64,000 bases of DNA. Origin: Homarus americanus (lineage: Eukaryota; Arthropoda; Malacostraca; Decapoda; Nephropidae). The translations under genes were made by a program, and so were the position numbers. The notes under the pieces are model-generated. The model was not told where the DNA came from. It worked only from the letters and a program-made list of their open reading frames with translations, and ran no database searches. This document shows positions 22,800 to 35,721 of this stretch, piece by piece. The stretch is taken from the NCBI RefSeq assembly GCF_018991925.1, contig NW_024720773.1:2464577-2528576 (forward strand), given 5' to 3'. Numbering within the stretch: the first letter of the stretch is position 1; each line of letters opens with the position of its first letter.

Positions 22800-23977
22800 G
22801 GCAGTGGTACAGCCAGGCCTGTCTTGGAAGACAAGAGGATGATGGCGGCCAGGACGTCAGCTCTCTGGTGTCCCGGTAGATGCTGTAGCATCTCCTGCAA
22901 CTCCACGGAGTTGGACTGCCAAACCCTGACTGATGACAGGGCGAGTGGACTTGCCCCTTCTTCTTCCTCTTCTTTCTCACCGTCTACCGAGAAAGTGTCA
23001 ACGGCACACACGGGAACTGGATCGTCAGCAACAGATGAGGGTGCTGGGCGTGTGTGGTACAGCTTGATGGTGTTGACGTGACATAAGCGCTGTAGTCGGC
23101 GCCTGTCAGGGGTAGAGATAATATAATTTGTGGGGCTTACCTTCTTCACCACTCTATATGGCCCACTGAACTTCGCACGGAGCGGCTGTCAATGTCTCGG
23201 CAAGAAAATGAGAACTTGATCTCCTATCTGGAACTCTCTGTGTCTGGCACGCTTGTCGTACCATGTCTTGGTCTTGGACTGCGACTGCTGTAAGTGGTCT
23301 GCGGCAAGGCTCCAACATCTTAGAAGCTTCTCTCTAACATCTACTAAACTTAATACACTAATGCTCTCTTCACTTCTACCTAACAATCTATCTCTAACTA
23401 TGTGCAAAGGACCTCTTACTTGATGAGCGAACAGTAGAAGTATGAGAAACAAAATGGATGATATTAGAGCCTTAGCAGTAACTTTCCTAAGAGGTACAGC
23501 ATGCAAGTACCTAGTGGAGGTATCAATGACTGTAAATAAATATTCAAACCCACTAGAAGTTTTAGGCAGAGGGCCTACAATGTCACACTGTACTATTGTA
23601 AAGGGCTCAGGTACGTGAGGTACTCTTACAAGTGGAAAAGGTGGAATAGCCTGATTGGCTTTGCCTACCTTTTGACAAAAATGACAGTACTTACAATATT
23701 TAGTGACATCTCTCCTCATACCTGGACAATAGAACTTTCTGGCCATCCTGTTGAATGTCTTTCGGACACCTTGATGTCCAGAAAAGCAACTGTCATGGGC
23801 CAGAGCTAGAACATTTTGTCTGTAAGTGTGTGGGAGAACTATTTGAATGACAAGACGCCCAGTCCGCGTCTTCCTCTGACATAGTCGGTGGGAGCCAGAG
23901 GCGGCACAAAACACCATCTTGACTGAAATATCTCGTGGTAAGGCCTGAATCATCGGCAGAATCGGACACCTGGTCAA
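22800..23977 (-). pseudogene. Integrase of the LTR element, internally deleted
   Basis: The zinc-binding HHCC domain is visible: HDSCFSGH (residues 61-68) and CKYCHFCQK (95-103). The first catalytic Asp lies in VQCDIVGPLPKTSSG (about 132). After VTAKALISSILF the text jumps to AHQVRGPLHIVRDRLLG, which normally follows the integrase core. About 100 residues, including the second Asp and the Glu of the DDE triad, are therefore missing. The C-terminal part has WYDKRARHREFQIGDQVL, and then VVKKVSPTNYIISTPDRRR at 23152-23090. It lies between protease and RT. Confidence 0.9.
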
Positions 23978-25145
23978 ACAAGAGCCGTAATGAATCGTCT
24001 TGCTCTTGCGCAGCTATTAAAGCAACTCTCCCGGTCACAGCATTAATTCCGGAAGAAATGTCTTGGGAAGCAATTGGGTTAGCAAAAAGTCCTTCTAAGG
24101 AAAGTGAATCATCTACATCAGGAGTTACATTATGATCATTAATCATTGACATAGAACGAGTCACAGCATACAAAGGGAAAACACCGGCCATATCATCTTC
24201 AAATTGTTGCAGCCATGCGGTAAACTCTGGTTTTTCCCGCAGCACAGGAGGTGGGGTTACGTTCCCCATTTGACCTCCCGCCAAATCGTTACCGAGTATG
24301 AGGTCCACTCCAGCAAAAGGCAGCTCGTGCACGCAGGCTACGTTAGCTATCCCTGAAAAACAAGAAGACTTGACACGCACTAAAACCAAAGGAGCTACAC
24401 CTTGACCCCAAAGGGATACCAAAACGACGTATTTGTCAGTCTTCCTCGCCGCAACAACACCCTCTTTGATGAGAATTTGGAGACAACCCGAGTCTCTCAA
24501 AATAGTGACTGGTGTTTCGACACCATTAACTTCTACCGTGCCTTGTGACAAGAAGGGACGAAAGGTACCAACGTCTGGGTCCTTCGCAAAACTCTCCTGT
24601 AAAGGATCAAAGTCTCGTGAGGCGAGAACCGAAACTGGACTCTCTCGTACTTCACCTTTTGTGGAAATCAACCCTGTTGGCATGCTGTCAGCCTTACTCA
24701 AACCAGCCATCACTCCGACTGGTGACGTATTAGTCTCTTCAGTAACAATCATAGCTGGTCTGCCTGTATTTAGCTGCAGCCTTGTCCAACAAAACTCTGC
24801 CTTATGACCTGGCTTTCCACAGTAACTACAAGGGTATGTAGAAAATTTGGACGCCCCATTAGGTAGCGAACGTGTCCAGCTCCCCCTGTCACGCACAAAA
24901 TTACTATTGTTAGTATTCCCTTGTCTCGCTCTGTGGAGAGAGGGATTAAAAGTCCTTTGAACCTGTGGGGGCATAACATCTTTGTTAGTCCTACCATGCC
25001 TCAAAACAAATCCATCAGCATGCGTAGCAGCCTCTTCGATAGTACTAAATTCCCTATCTAACAAGTATAAGGTAACCTCTTCGTCGATGGTTCTCAAAAA
25101 TTCCTCTGTGAGCATTAACTCAATCAGGGAGTCAAACTCACTCAC
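23793..25145 (-). pseudogene. Gag C-terminus and protease of the LTR element
   Basis: The 450-codon frame starts with SCAN-like gag text (EFDSLIELMLTEEFLRTIDE). A CCHC zinc knuckle follows at residues 106-119 (CSYCGKPGHKAEFC). The protease has the active site LRDSGC (DSG at 218-220) and the LILGNDLAGG motif (282-291). After CAVTR-like text (YAVTRSMS) it ends in the pre-integrase region (YFSQDGVLCRLWLPP). The final residues are out of frame with integrase, so a frameshift lies near 23900. Confidence 0.9.
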
Positions 25146-25160
25146 TTCCTTGGAGTGTAA

Positions 25161-25990
25161 TCACTTTGAGAATACCTCTCTTTTACTGCTAGCAGATTCA
25201 AGGTGGGTCTGCTCTGCCTTCTTACAGAGGCCACGAAAGCGTTGTCTGTACGCTTCAGGAACAAGGGCATAAGCCTTCAAAACTTCCTCCTTAACACATA
25301 AATAATCATTAGCATCACTGTAAGAGACGAAAAACACACAGAGCCTTACCTGCAAATGCTTGTTGAAGCAAAATGGGCCAAAACTCTATAGGCCACTTTA
25401 AAGTGGTAGCAAGTCTCTCGAAAGCAATGAAAAACTCATCAACTGTTCCTCTGAAAACGTGGGCATTAGCCTAGCAGCACGTGCTGGATCAAAATGAGAA
25501 AAACTAGATCTAGGGGTGAGGCCATTGGTGTTAGAAGGGTTACTCTGACCAAGCTGAATACGCAGTCGAAGTTTTCTGAATCTTCTTCTTTCGCTTTGGC
25601 TTCAGCTTCTTTCGCTTTAGCTTCAGCTTCTCTCGCTTTAGCCTCAGCTTCCGCCTGACGTATCCCAACTCTTTTCGCTATAACTTCAGCTTCTTTCAAT
25701 TTTATTTGCCACTCGAGAAGGCATAATTCATCATTCACTGAACGTGACTCAGCTACGTTAACTTGACTAGCTTCACCGTGGTCTTCTCTTAAACTAACAT
25801 CAACACTATCTCCACACAGCAAACTTCTTACCACGTTAAACAACTTTACTTTACTGGTGCTGCTAGAAATTACCACACCATAATACTCGCAAATTAATCT
25901 TAACTCATGTGCATATAACTTTGAAACTTCCTCAATGGAGGGATTACTTGATGCAAAGGCAGCCACATCATCTTGGCTAATGATAACCAT
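25161..25990 (-). pseudogene. Gag N-terminus of the LTR element
   Basis: Starts MVIISQDDVAAF at 25990, about 90 bases inside the 5' LTR. It contains a coiled-coil-like charged repeat (AEAKAREAEAKAKEAEAKAK) and breaks frame near 25490. A second frame (25355-25161) continues with VLKAYALVPEAYRQRFRGL, a SCAN-like gag core motif. The role is capsid assembly and RNA packaging, as in related elements. Confidence 0.85.
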
Positions 25991-26079
25991 GATGGCAATC
26001 TAGTAAAAAAAACAAAAAACAAAAAGAATATCACAAGTGTCAAAAGGTCGTTAGTGAATCCTGGCAAGGTCGCCAAAAC

Positions 26080-26848
26080 TGTTACGCCGTCTCTTAATTT
26101 ACTTTAATATCCAGGTTCTAGGCGTAACCAAACAAAAATCGTGTGAAGAAAATCAAAAGGGAATAAAAATAAATAAAGTAAACCTTTAAGAATTTAATTA
26201 AATTAAATATTAACGCAATAAAGAGCCTCGTAGGCTGTCACAACAAATTGATTCAATATCGAAACCTTTAAGACACAAATGATACGAAAACATCGAAACA
26301 GGATTACGTTAACACTGCATAAACATATAAATAACTAACACTAAAATTAACTATCGTGAAACAACACTGAATTACTTAAATGTAACTAAGCAAGCACTGA
26401 TGGACACATAAGAGACATGAATAGGAACTCACATAGATATACCACATTGGTGGCGACAGGAACAACACAGAAATAAAATGAAGTATAAGTAACAGGTGAC
26501 GGGTGTCACTCAAAAGAACGTGAACTGAATGACAAGAGGACTGGACTGAACTCCGTCTGCTGGTGGAGTACTATATATAGGGTCGGCTCACACCAATGCG
26601 ACATGCCAGTGAAACATGGGTCGTTTAACGATGCAGATGGTTGTTACAGAAACAAAGAATGCTTGTTACAATACTAAATGAAGAAATAAGATGGGGTTGA
26701 ACAAATAATAACAGTTAAAACCTAAACAGCACAGGGTAAGGTGACTAGATTATATAATAGTAAATATAACACATCATTATAGGAATAATATGGAACAACA
26801 TGGAAGCATGTTATAAAAAAAATAGAAAAATACGACACGGTCGTAACA
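26080..26848 (-). repeat. 5' LTR
   Basis: 769-bp direct repeat of 20696-21466, with TG...CA termini on the minus strand. A TATATATAG box lies at about 26571-26580 near the middle and may be the LTR promoter; the AATAAA-rich part lies toward the interior side. The internal boundary at 26079 leads on the minus strand into TTTTGGCGACCTTGCC, a candidate primer binding site with the expected TGG start. Confidence 0.9.
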
Positions 26849-26852
26849 GTAG

Positions 26853-27430
26853 TTACTACAGTAGACTGCAACACGAATGAATACTGTGGAGGAATCCTCA
26901 GGTGTCTTGTTCCTGGAACAGAGTGCCCCGCACATTGCCCTCCCATCCGCATGCCCGTGTGGTTCAGGTGGTAGAATCTATGCTAGTGAGTGCGAGGACT
27001 CCTTTAAAGCAACCAAAGACATTCTTTCTACTTATTCTGTCCTACGTGCTCCCAACTTTGAAAAATCTTTCACTATCACTGTAGGCGCTAGAAATGTTGG
27101 AGCCGTGTTGCTCCAGGAAGAAGAAACAAGCATTCTGCACCCGGTGTGTTATTTTAGCTGGAAGTTTAACTTGGCCTAATGTAACTACTCTGTCATTGAG
27201 AAGCTGCTTTCTCTAATACTATCATTTCAGCACTTTGGAGTGTACCTGCAATCCAGCCCTGGTCCCAGAGTGATTTAAACTGATCATCCCCTGAAGTTTC
27301 TCCGTAAGTTTAGGGATAAGAACCAGGGACTGACCAGGTGGGGTCTACTGCTGCAGGAGTATGATCTGGATATCCGGCACATTAAAGGTGTGAATAATGT
27401 GTTGGCTGATTGTTTGTCAAGTGCTTGATT
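26853..27430 (+). pseudogene. Cysteine-rich tail, then gypsy RNase H remnant
   Basis: From 26853 the frame resumes the cysteine-rich reading cut at 20695 (VDCNTNEYCGG, CLVPGTECPAHCPP). From about 26990 it becomes a gypsy RNase H: FKATKDILSTYSVLRAPNFE, GAVLLQEEETSILHPVCYFS and WKFNLA. After two stops come LTRWGLLLQEYDLDIRHIKG and VNNVLADCLSSA. The usual catalytic DASD reads GARN, so the nuclease would be dead. Orientation is plus, like the protease fragment at 19063, so both probably belong to one element. Confidence 0.75.
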
Positions 27431-27776
27431 TTCTCAGAATGCTCTTCTGTTGTATTCTCCCTTAGCAGCAGAAATGTGAAGTGACTGGACCTCTTGATGG
27501 GATGGACAAGGACGCTCCAGGGACCTACCTACCGTCTGTCGTAACCAAGTGCTGAAATTATTACTGATGGAATGGATGTACCGACTGCTCTGGGTCATGT
27601 GTGGACAAATTGCTGTGTGGACCTGCACCTGTCAAGACTCTGCACCATCTCTTGCTGTAGGAATCGACTCTGAATGCTCCTCTGTCATATTCTTCCCTAG
27701 CGGTGGAGGGGTGACATGACGTTGAGTCCCAGGAGTAGAAACCAGCAATTAGAAACTACCACAACAAACCGTAGCT

Positions 27777-27895
27777 AGACCACGTGGGCATGGAATGTGA
27801 GAAGCAGGCTGAAATGTCAGGGGTGACGTTTCATGGCACGTGGGCATGGAACGTGAGAAGCCGGCTGAAAGGTCAGGGGGTGACGTTTCATGGCG
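27777..27895. repeat. Tandem duplication, about 58-bp unit
   Basis: Two adjacent copies sharing CACGTGGGCATGGAA and GGTGACGTTTCATGGC. Likely in the 3' region of the plus-strand gypsy remnant. Confidence 0.85.
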
Positions 27896-28439
27896 ACACT
27901 GGAAAACCGATGCCTAATTGGTTGTAGATTCCCACCAAAATGTGACGTGGTGACCATAGTACAACCCCCAAAAAGGTTCCTGCCTCTCCCCTACTCCTCC
28001 CCATGCCTGCCACTCCTATTGTAAAATGTTTTACTTTGTTTTTTATTTATTAATTAATAAAGATGTGTTTACTATAATAATTTGTGCTTAATGTGTTTAA
28101 TATTTTATATTAACCATGATAAAACATACACCATAAGAGGCTCATCATTGGTGAAAGGGGAGTGCCAGCCTCCCTCCAACTCAGTGTCTCACACAAAAGA
28201 CTGTAAACTAGATGTGTATGATGTGGTGTTGGGGTATTATTTAATGAAGAATAAATAAACAATATTGTAATGTTAATGACAGTACAGTAGTTTGGTGAAT
28301 AGCAGTGACAACTGTGGTACGCTACTATTCATCAAATGCCTGTCATTGACGATACAATATTGTTTATTTATTTATTAATACCACATCATCACACCCAGAC
28401 ACCCCCATATGTATGACATAAATTTATGCGTGGTTAACT

Positions 28440-29105
28440 ATGTGGAGGTGAATTAAAAGATCAACTCTTGAGGAGCTTAGCAACACTGGTGCATGTTACC
28501 ACTCCATCTCTCTAATGACCCACACCTTCCTGCTTTCTCTCCATATTTTAAAATGTTATGTAACGTAATGTTGAAGGGATACAACGTGATAAGTGTAAGT
28601 ATAAAAAATACTGTATTTTAGCTTTCATGTTTATTCAAGACATCTTCAGGTCCTGAGACCTTATAATCCCCCACCCAACAGTGGGGGACCTGACATTGTA
28701 TCAGAAGGTCAGTAATATGAGACCACCAATACCCCACCCTACCTCTACCTGACATTGTGTCAGGTCAGGTCAGTTATGTGAGATCCACTAATCCCCCACA
28801 GCTCCATGGGAGTGGAAAATACCAGTCCTTGCTGTAACACACAGCTTCATTCACGACCATATCATATAGATATTTAGTTTAGACTCTTGGAAAACTCCCC
28901 AGCACACAGAAACATTCTGAGGATGTGGGCTAGTATTTGTCTGTGCAAGATGCATAGTTTAGACACAGAATTTTTTTTCCAGTAAATGGAAATATTTCCG
29001 GGGATGGGGGATTTTTTCGGGTTTCAAAAAGACGTCTTGTTACCCGGAAATCTTTTATCCCCGGAAGTGCTCTGCACCAATTGTTCCAGCTAACGGGGAT
29101 ATATA
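28440..29105 (-). mobile_element. Dispersed DNA element, copy 1
   Basis: Shared with 57950-58720 in the opposite orientation. Shared parts include TGGAGTGGTAA, the CTGACATTG-type blocks, a TCTTGAATAAACA block and an end with ATATCCCCGTTAGC. The terminus at 29105 corresponds to the TA-flanked end at 57950. No transposase is seen. Confidence 0.65.
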
Positions 29106-29546
29106 CGTAATTTAAAAAAAAAAAATTTCTTTACTCTGTTACATGCACATAATCTTTTATACAGAATGTGAAAAAAATAAATAAAAATAAAAATTATCAT
29201 GCAGTCAAAAAAACAAAGGGATTAAACATTTATTACGTGTGTGGGAGCTAGCACAAGAGACCGAGGGGGAGGCGTTCACTCGCAGCTATGCTGTCTCGTG
29301 TTAGTGACAAGACTGCCAAATGGCAATGCAATGTTTTTTTCATTTCCTTTATTAATTATTATTATTATTTCTATATATTCTTTACATTTACTAGTGCAGT
29401 ACAGACGCTCCTCAAAAGTGCAGTACAGACGCTCCTCAACTTAAGAACATTGGGCTTAACAAACTTTCAGATACAGTACAAACATCATCACTGAAGGGGT
29501 TACTTTCCAGAGCAAGTGTTTAATGTGGATGACACTGGATTATTTT

Positions 29547-30741
29547 CAGTGGTGGGCATAGCTAAACGAAGTTAGCTTCGCTATCTGCTAACTAAAAAGT
29601 TAACTTCGCTAACGCTAAACCGCTAAAAAAATTAGCGGAAGCTAACGCTAACCGCCAACCTTTATTATATGAATTTAACTTCGCTTTTTTTGGGGGGGGG
29701 GGCTCTAAAACCCTTAAAAACTGACCTAGAGAGCTTAAATTTTCATATGTTGTCTTGTAGCTTAGACATAGAGCTTTCCAAAAAGGTATAGCATGCCAAG
29801 ATCAGATGATGATCAAGGTGTACACAAATAATTAAATGAACAAATGAAATTAAACATTAGTTTACATTCAAGTTTCAACATACACTTTATAATCGTTATT
29901 TACTGTACGAAAAGACAGAAAGTATTAAACAAATCCAAAAACTATAGTATTGTATAGGCCTAGCATAGGTAGCAAATAGCATCATGCCAAGATCAGATGA
30001 TGATCAACTTATCAAGGTGTACACTGTACACAATTTCACAAATAATTAATTTGCATTCTCATACAACCTATTGGCCTTCTTCATTATTCATGTAAATATG
30101 CAATACCAACCACATACACATTATACCAGTGCATTTTTATATAACTTATTGTTGGTCTTAGTCATGTAAATAAACAGAAAACTCTAAACTTAAATGAAAA
30201 GTAAGTTTTTATAAAATTTTGTTTGGCACACACCTTGGATGACATCCTGGTTATGAACTTATGCAGTACTTAGCATAACCAAATATATTGACGCAAAAAA
30301 ATCCTAATTAAATTAACAAATAAATGAGAAATGAAATTATACATTAGTTTACAATTACATTCTATGATTCTTTCAACATACACTGACAGTCTTTATTTAC
30401 TGTAAAAAAAAGTATTAAACTTTAATGATCGAAAAATTCCATTCGCGCAGCTGCTGCAGCGAGGCGTCGACAAATCATGTCTTGTCACGTTTTCACGTAA
30501 ACACGCAGTCAGCCAAGCGTGCCTGACTGGCTGTTGGAGACTTGCGTCGCGGCGTCACACGCTCACAACAGACAGAAACAAACATGTATAAATTTTGTTA
30601 GCGGACTTAAAGTTAGCAGAACTAAATTTAGCGGAAGCTAATTGGTCCGCCAATGGTTTCCAAAGTTAGCAAAAATGCTAATCTGCTAACGAGAAAGTTT
30701 GCTTCGCTAATTAGCGGTGAGCGGAACCATGCCCACCACTG
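29547..30741. mobile_element. Non-autonomous hAT transposon
   Basis: The TIRs start CAGTGGTGGGCAT at both ends. The flanking 8-bp target duplication ATTATTTT (29539-29546, 30742-30749) is perfect, which is diagnostic of hAT. Sub-terminal regions are dense in GCTAAC/TTAGCG motifs on both strands, probably transposase binding sites. No transposase ORF is seen in 1195 bp. Confidence 0.93.
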
Positions 30742-30831
30742 ATTATTTTGAAGAAAATTCCAGACAGAACAAACATTACCTAAAAGTGAGCCAGGTTTCA
30801 AGGCTGTATTGTAGGGTACTGTATAGCTGTA

Positions 30832-31966
30832 CAGGCATCCCCCGCGTTATGGAAGGGTTCCGTTCCCGGAAAATTGACCGTATCGCGAAATTCCGTAACG
30901 CGAAACCTATTTTCCCGTTGACTTCCATTATAAAACTGGAGATGCGTTCCTAAGGAATTTTTTCGGCCCCAAAAAAGTAATTCAAGCACTTTTATTAATG
31001 AAAATAAACATTTATAAACACATACAATACAGAACATTAAATAATTTATGATATACCTTCTAAAAACACCAATTTAGGGGTTAATATTGCATAATATTGC
31101 ATTATACAGCTATGTGTATGTTTATTTGAGTGCCCCGTCATAGGAGTCCGTTTTCTCTCACTTCAGGACGCCTGAGTCGTCCGTTTTCTCTTAATCTTAG
31201 AGTGCACCAGAGACTGTTATATCTTAGTAGTGACACAGAATTTGATATTGCAACTGAGGTTGCAATTGTTGAGGCAACTTAGGTATGTCTGATTACAGTT
31301 GGAATATTCAAGATCCATTGTGAGTGATGTTTAAAGCTTCAACTGTCTTTATGGTTGGTAAAACTTGTCAAGTCTGTCAGTCTGAATGGCATGTGTGAGG
31401 CCTTGTGTTTGTACAACCGCTAATTATATAAATATATAATGTTATGGTAATTATCAGAAACACACATAGGCATGACAAGGTTTATTACAAAGTGATGAAA
31501 AGGATACTGTACAGTGGGTATTCCACAAAACATGTAGCCATGTCTCTTTATTTGAGTGCCCCGTCATAGGAGTCCGTTTTCTCTCACTTCAGGACGCCTG
31601 AGTTGTCCGTTTTCTCTTAATCTTAAGAGTGCACCAGAGACTATTATTTTTTAGTAGTGATACAGAATTTGATATTGCAACTGGGGTTGCAATTGCTGAG
31701 GCAACTTAGGTATGTCTGATTACAGTTGGAATATTCATGATCCATTGTGAGTGATGTTTAAAGCTTCAACTGTCTTTATGGTTGGTAAAACTTGTCAAGT
31801 CTGTCAGTCTGAATGGCATGTGTGAGGCCTTGTGTTTGTTAAAATTTACCCCAATTTCCGTAAGGGCGGATTTACGGGCCGTAACGCGAAATTATTGGTC
31901 ATAATTTACAAATTCCGTAAGAGCGAAATTCCATAACCCGGGCTTCCGTAAAGCGGGGGATGCCTG
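30832..31966. mobile_element. TA-target DNA transposon with internal duplication
   Basis: TIRs are CAGGCATCCCCCGCGTTA and the complement of CAGGCATCCCCCGCTTTA, with TA on both sides (30830-30831, 31967-31968). The inside holds two roughly 290-bp copies of one block (about 31130-31420 and 31555-31840), starting TTTGAGTGCCCCGTCATAGG. No transposase is seen. A diverged fragment of the block is at 62040-62260. Confidence 0.9.
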
Positions 31967-31969
31967 TAC

Positions 31970-32520
31970 TAAACACACATTATCTTTTATTTTTTGCAAT
32001 ATGTTTGGTGTCTACAGGAGTAAAGTTGGACTTACAAAAACAATTGTACTTTAGAACAAGCCTCAGGACATAACTCGTTTGTAAGTAAAGGAGCACCTGT
32101 ATATATTATTATGTACAAAGAATAGCTTCTTCCACACACAAGCCATCCTCTGGGCTATGTGACACGTTCAACTGTTTAGCCTGGCAGAACCTCCCACGTG
32201 GGCTGCATGTGTTACACCATTCTGATATAGTGTCATGATATCTCAGAATATTGTGAGTCATTGCTCATCACTTTTTCATAGCAGTGACAGTGTAGGAAAA
32301 GCATCAGGGTAGTGAACATCATAAAACTGATCTTTAACCATCACATAGTGGTAAATGGTGGTAATATTTTACATCATAAAACTGACTGAGCACATATTGA
32401 TCCATTGTAAAACGGTCATTGCCTGTACACACTTTTAAAAAATTTGCTTGGTTAGGATATTATTTCAGTATAAAATGAAAATTAATTAACCTAAAACAAT
32501 GAAAATCATCATTTAGGAAA
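31970..32520. other. No gene seen
   Basis: Unique sequence downstream of the CDC16 stop codon. No supported feature. Confidence 0.45.
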
Positions 32521-32525
32521 CTTAT

Positions 32526-32741
32526 ACAGGGTGTCCCATAAGTTTCCATACAACGTATCACCAACGCCATTACAAGCATAACTCCAGCTGTGCTTGAATG
32601 TGTTCTTCAGCAGTGGAGGACACGCATTGAAGAGTGTTTTCAACAGAATGGTAGTCACGTAGAGCATATTATATAAATAAAAATGGATTTTCATATAAAA
32701 TTTATTTTTCCTATGTATGGAAATTTATGGGACACCCTTTA
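32526..32741 (+). mobile_element. Mariner-like element, short deletion copy
   Basis: TIRs are about 27 bp: AGGGTGTCCCATAAGTTTCC at the left and the complement of AGGGTGTCCCATAAATTTCC at the right. The plus strand keeps a transposase C-terminus, QQWRTRIEECFQQNGSHVEH then II and a stop, typical of IS630/Tc1/mariner transposases. At 216 bp it is an internal-deletion derivative. Confidence 0.85.
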
Positions 32742-32906
32742 TAATGACACCTCCATTAATGCACTCTCCTCCACATATACAGTTGTCCAAGAGATGAGGG
32801 TTTAACATCTAACAGACTTAGATATAACAGACTTTCATCTCTATACAGTAGTATGTTAGATGGGGGTTTCACTGTAAATGTATTTGACTGAAGAATATTT
32901 CTACAT

Positions 32907-33019
32907 CTATGGACTCTGGTCGTCCATCACCATGTCCTCGATGATGAGAGCTGATGACTGGCTCTCAGTGTGGCTTAGAGAGTCTCCCCCAATGTCTGAC
33001 GAGTGCATCACCGGCTGAC
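32907..33019 (-). CDS. CDC16: CDC16 (APC6), terminal exon
   Basis: Acceptor TTGCAG precedes 33019. The frame encodes MHSSDIGGDSLSHTESQSS and SALIIEDMVMDDQSP, then TAG at 32909-32907. The acidic, serine-rich C-terminus resembles the end of animal CDC16. The phase (2 nt completing a glycine codon) fits the donor of the preceding exon at 35592. Confidence 0.65.
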
Positions 33020-33154
33020 CTGCAACACACACACACACGATTATATAACTCATACCAGTGAATAATACGGCCATAACTCACACCGCATCACACCGATTTA
33101 AATAACACTTAGGTACACACACTTAAATTACCTCCAACACATTTTCAATACAAA

Positions 33155-34876
<1,722 letters not shown>

Positions 34877-34904
34877 CTTATATATACAGTATATATATAT
34901 ATAT

Positions 34905-35400
34905 TTTTTTATTTTATTTTTTAGCAGAATAGACCGCCGGGCAAGGTCATCGACCCTAGCGGAGTGGGGAGGGAAAGGGATAAGAGTAAAAATAAATTAA
35001 TACTAAAAAATATAAAAGATATATTAATCTACACATAAAAGATGCTGGAAAACCAGGTTTTGAAGTGAGACAGATTGTATGAGTATGGAAACACAGAGGA
35101 AGGCAGAGCATTCCACAGTTTGGCTGTGTGAGGAAAGAAGGAGGTACTATAACGGTATTCTAGTGCGACCGACATCCACAGAGAAACAGTGGGCACCGCA
35201 GGGAAGACGAGTGTTACGAGTCCATGGCCTTGCGATTGGTACACAGGATGCCAAATCCACCAAACTTTGCCCGTTAAAGTACCTGTAAAAGAAAAAGAGT
35301 GACGCAACATTGTGGCAAAGAGAAAGGTTCCTGGGAGGGGTAACATGCAGGCGATGTCGAGCCAGGTGGACCTTGATGGGCGCCGAATCTGAGATGAAGT
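34905..35400 (-). pseudogene. LINE B family, 3' fragment
   Basis: Encodes NLSLCHNVASLFFFYRYF, RFSVDVG-type text (HCFSVDVGRTRI) and STSFFPHTAKLWNALPSSVF. The LINE tail directly joins the coding end (34905-35040), so it shows the uninterrupted arrangement of the copy at 7784-12108. It is 5'-truncated and lies in the last CDC16 intron. Confidence 0.85.
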
Positions 35401-35591
35401 TCATATGACACTGACAACTCACCCAAACTTACACATACCCTGTACATACAGTAGGTGGCTTTGGCTTTGTACGTACAGATAAACTGACGCCACAAAGAGG
35501 GTGCTCCAAGACCTCCTCCAGTGAGCTACCTTGTGGTGGTCAGCCCTGAGTAGGAGGACACACACACAACAAGAGAAGCACCACCACCTAC

Positions 35592-35721
35592 CTATACTTG
35601 AGCCTAACAGGTTGGTGTCACTCAAGGGGTCTTCAGCAGAGGCAGGGGTGATGTCGCTGGTGTTGGTGTCAGTACCCACGAGCTCTGATGGCAGGTCCAA
35701 CTGTGGTACATTATCATCCCC
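35592..35721 (-). CDS. CDC16: CDC16 exon, C-terminal acidic region
   Basis: Acceptor GTTGACAG precedes 35721; donor GTAGGT starts at 35591. It encodes GDDNVPQLDLPSELVGTDTN and TSDITPASAEDPLSDTNLLG, ending one base into a codon that the terminal exon completes. Composition fits the disordered tail of CDC16 after the TPR domain. The phase does not match the preceding exon as read, which already carries a frame break. Confidence 0.6.

Larger units (their letters stand above)
20696..26848 (-). mobile_element. Complete but defective LTR retrotransposon, Gmr1-like domain order
   Basis: Two near-identical LTRs (20696-21466 and 26080-26848) flank a minus-strand interior. The target duplication GTAG lies at 20692-20695 and 26849-26852. 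Read 5' to 3' on the minus strand, the order is gag (SCAN-like, zinc knuckle), protease, integrase, reverse transcriptase, RNase H. Integrase before RT is the copia-like order described for Gmr1-type Ty3/gypsy elements. A polypurine tract lies at 21467-21480. Frameshifts in gag and pol and a large integrase deletion make it non-autonomous. Confidence 0.92.
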
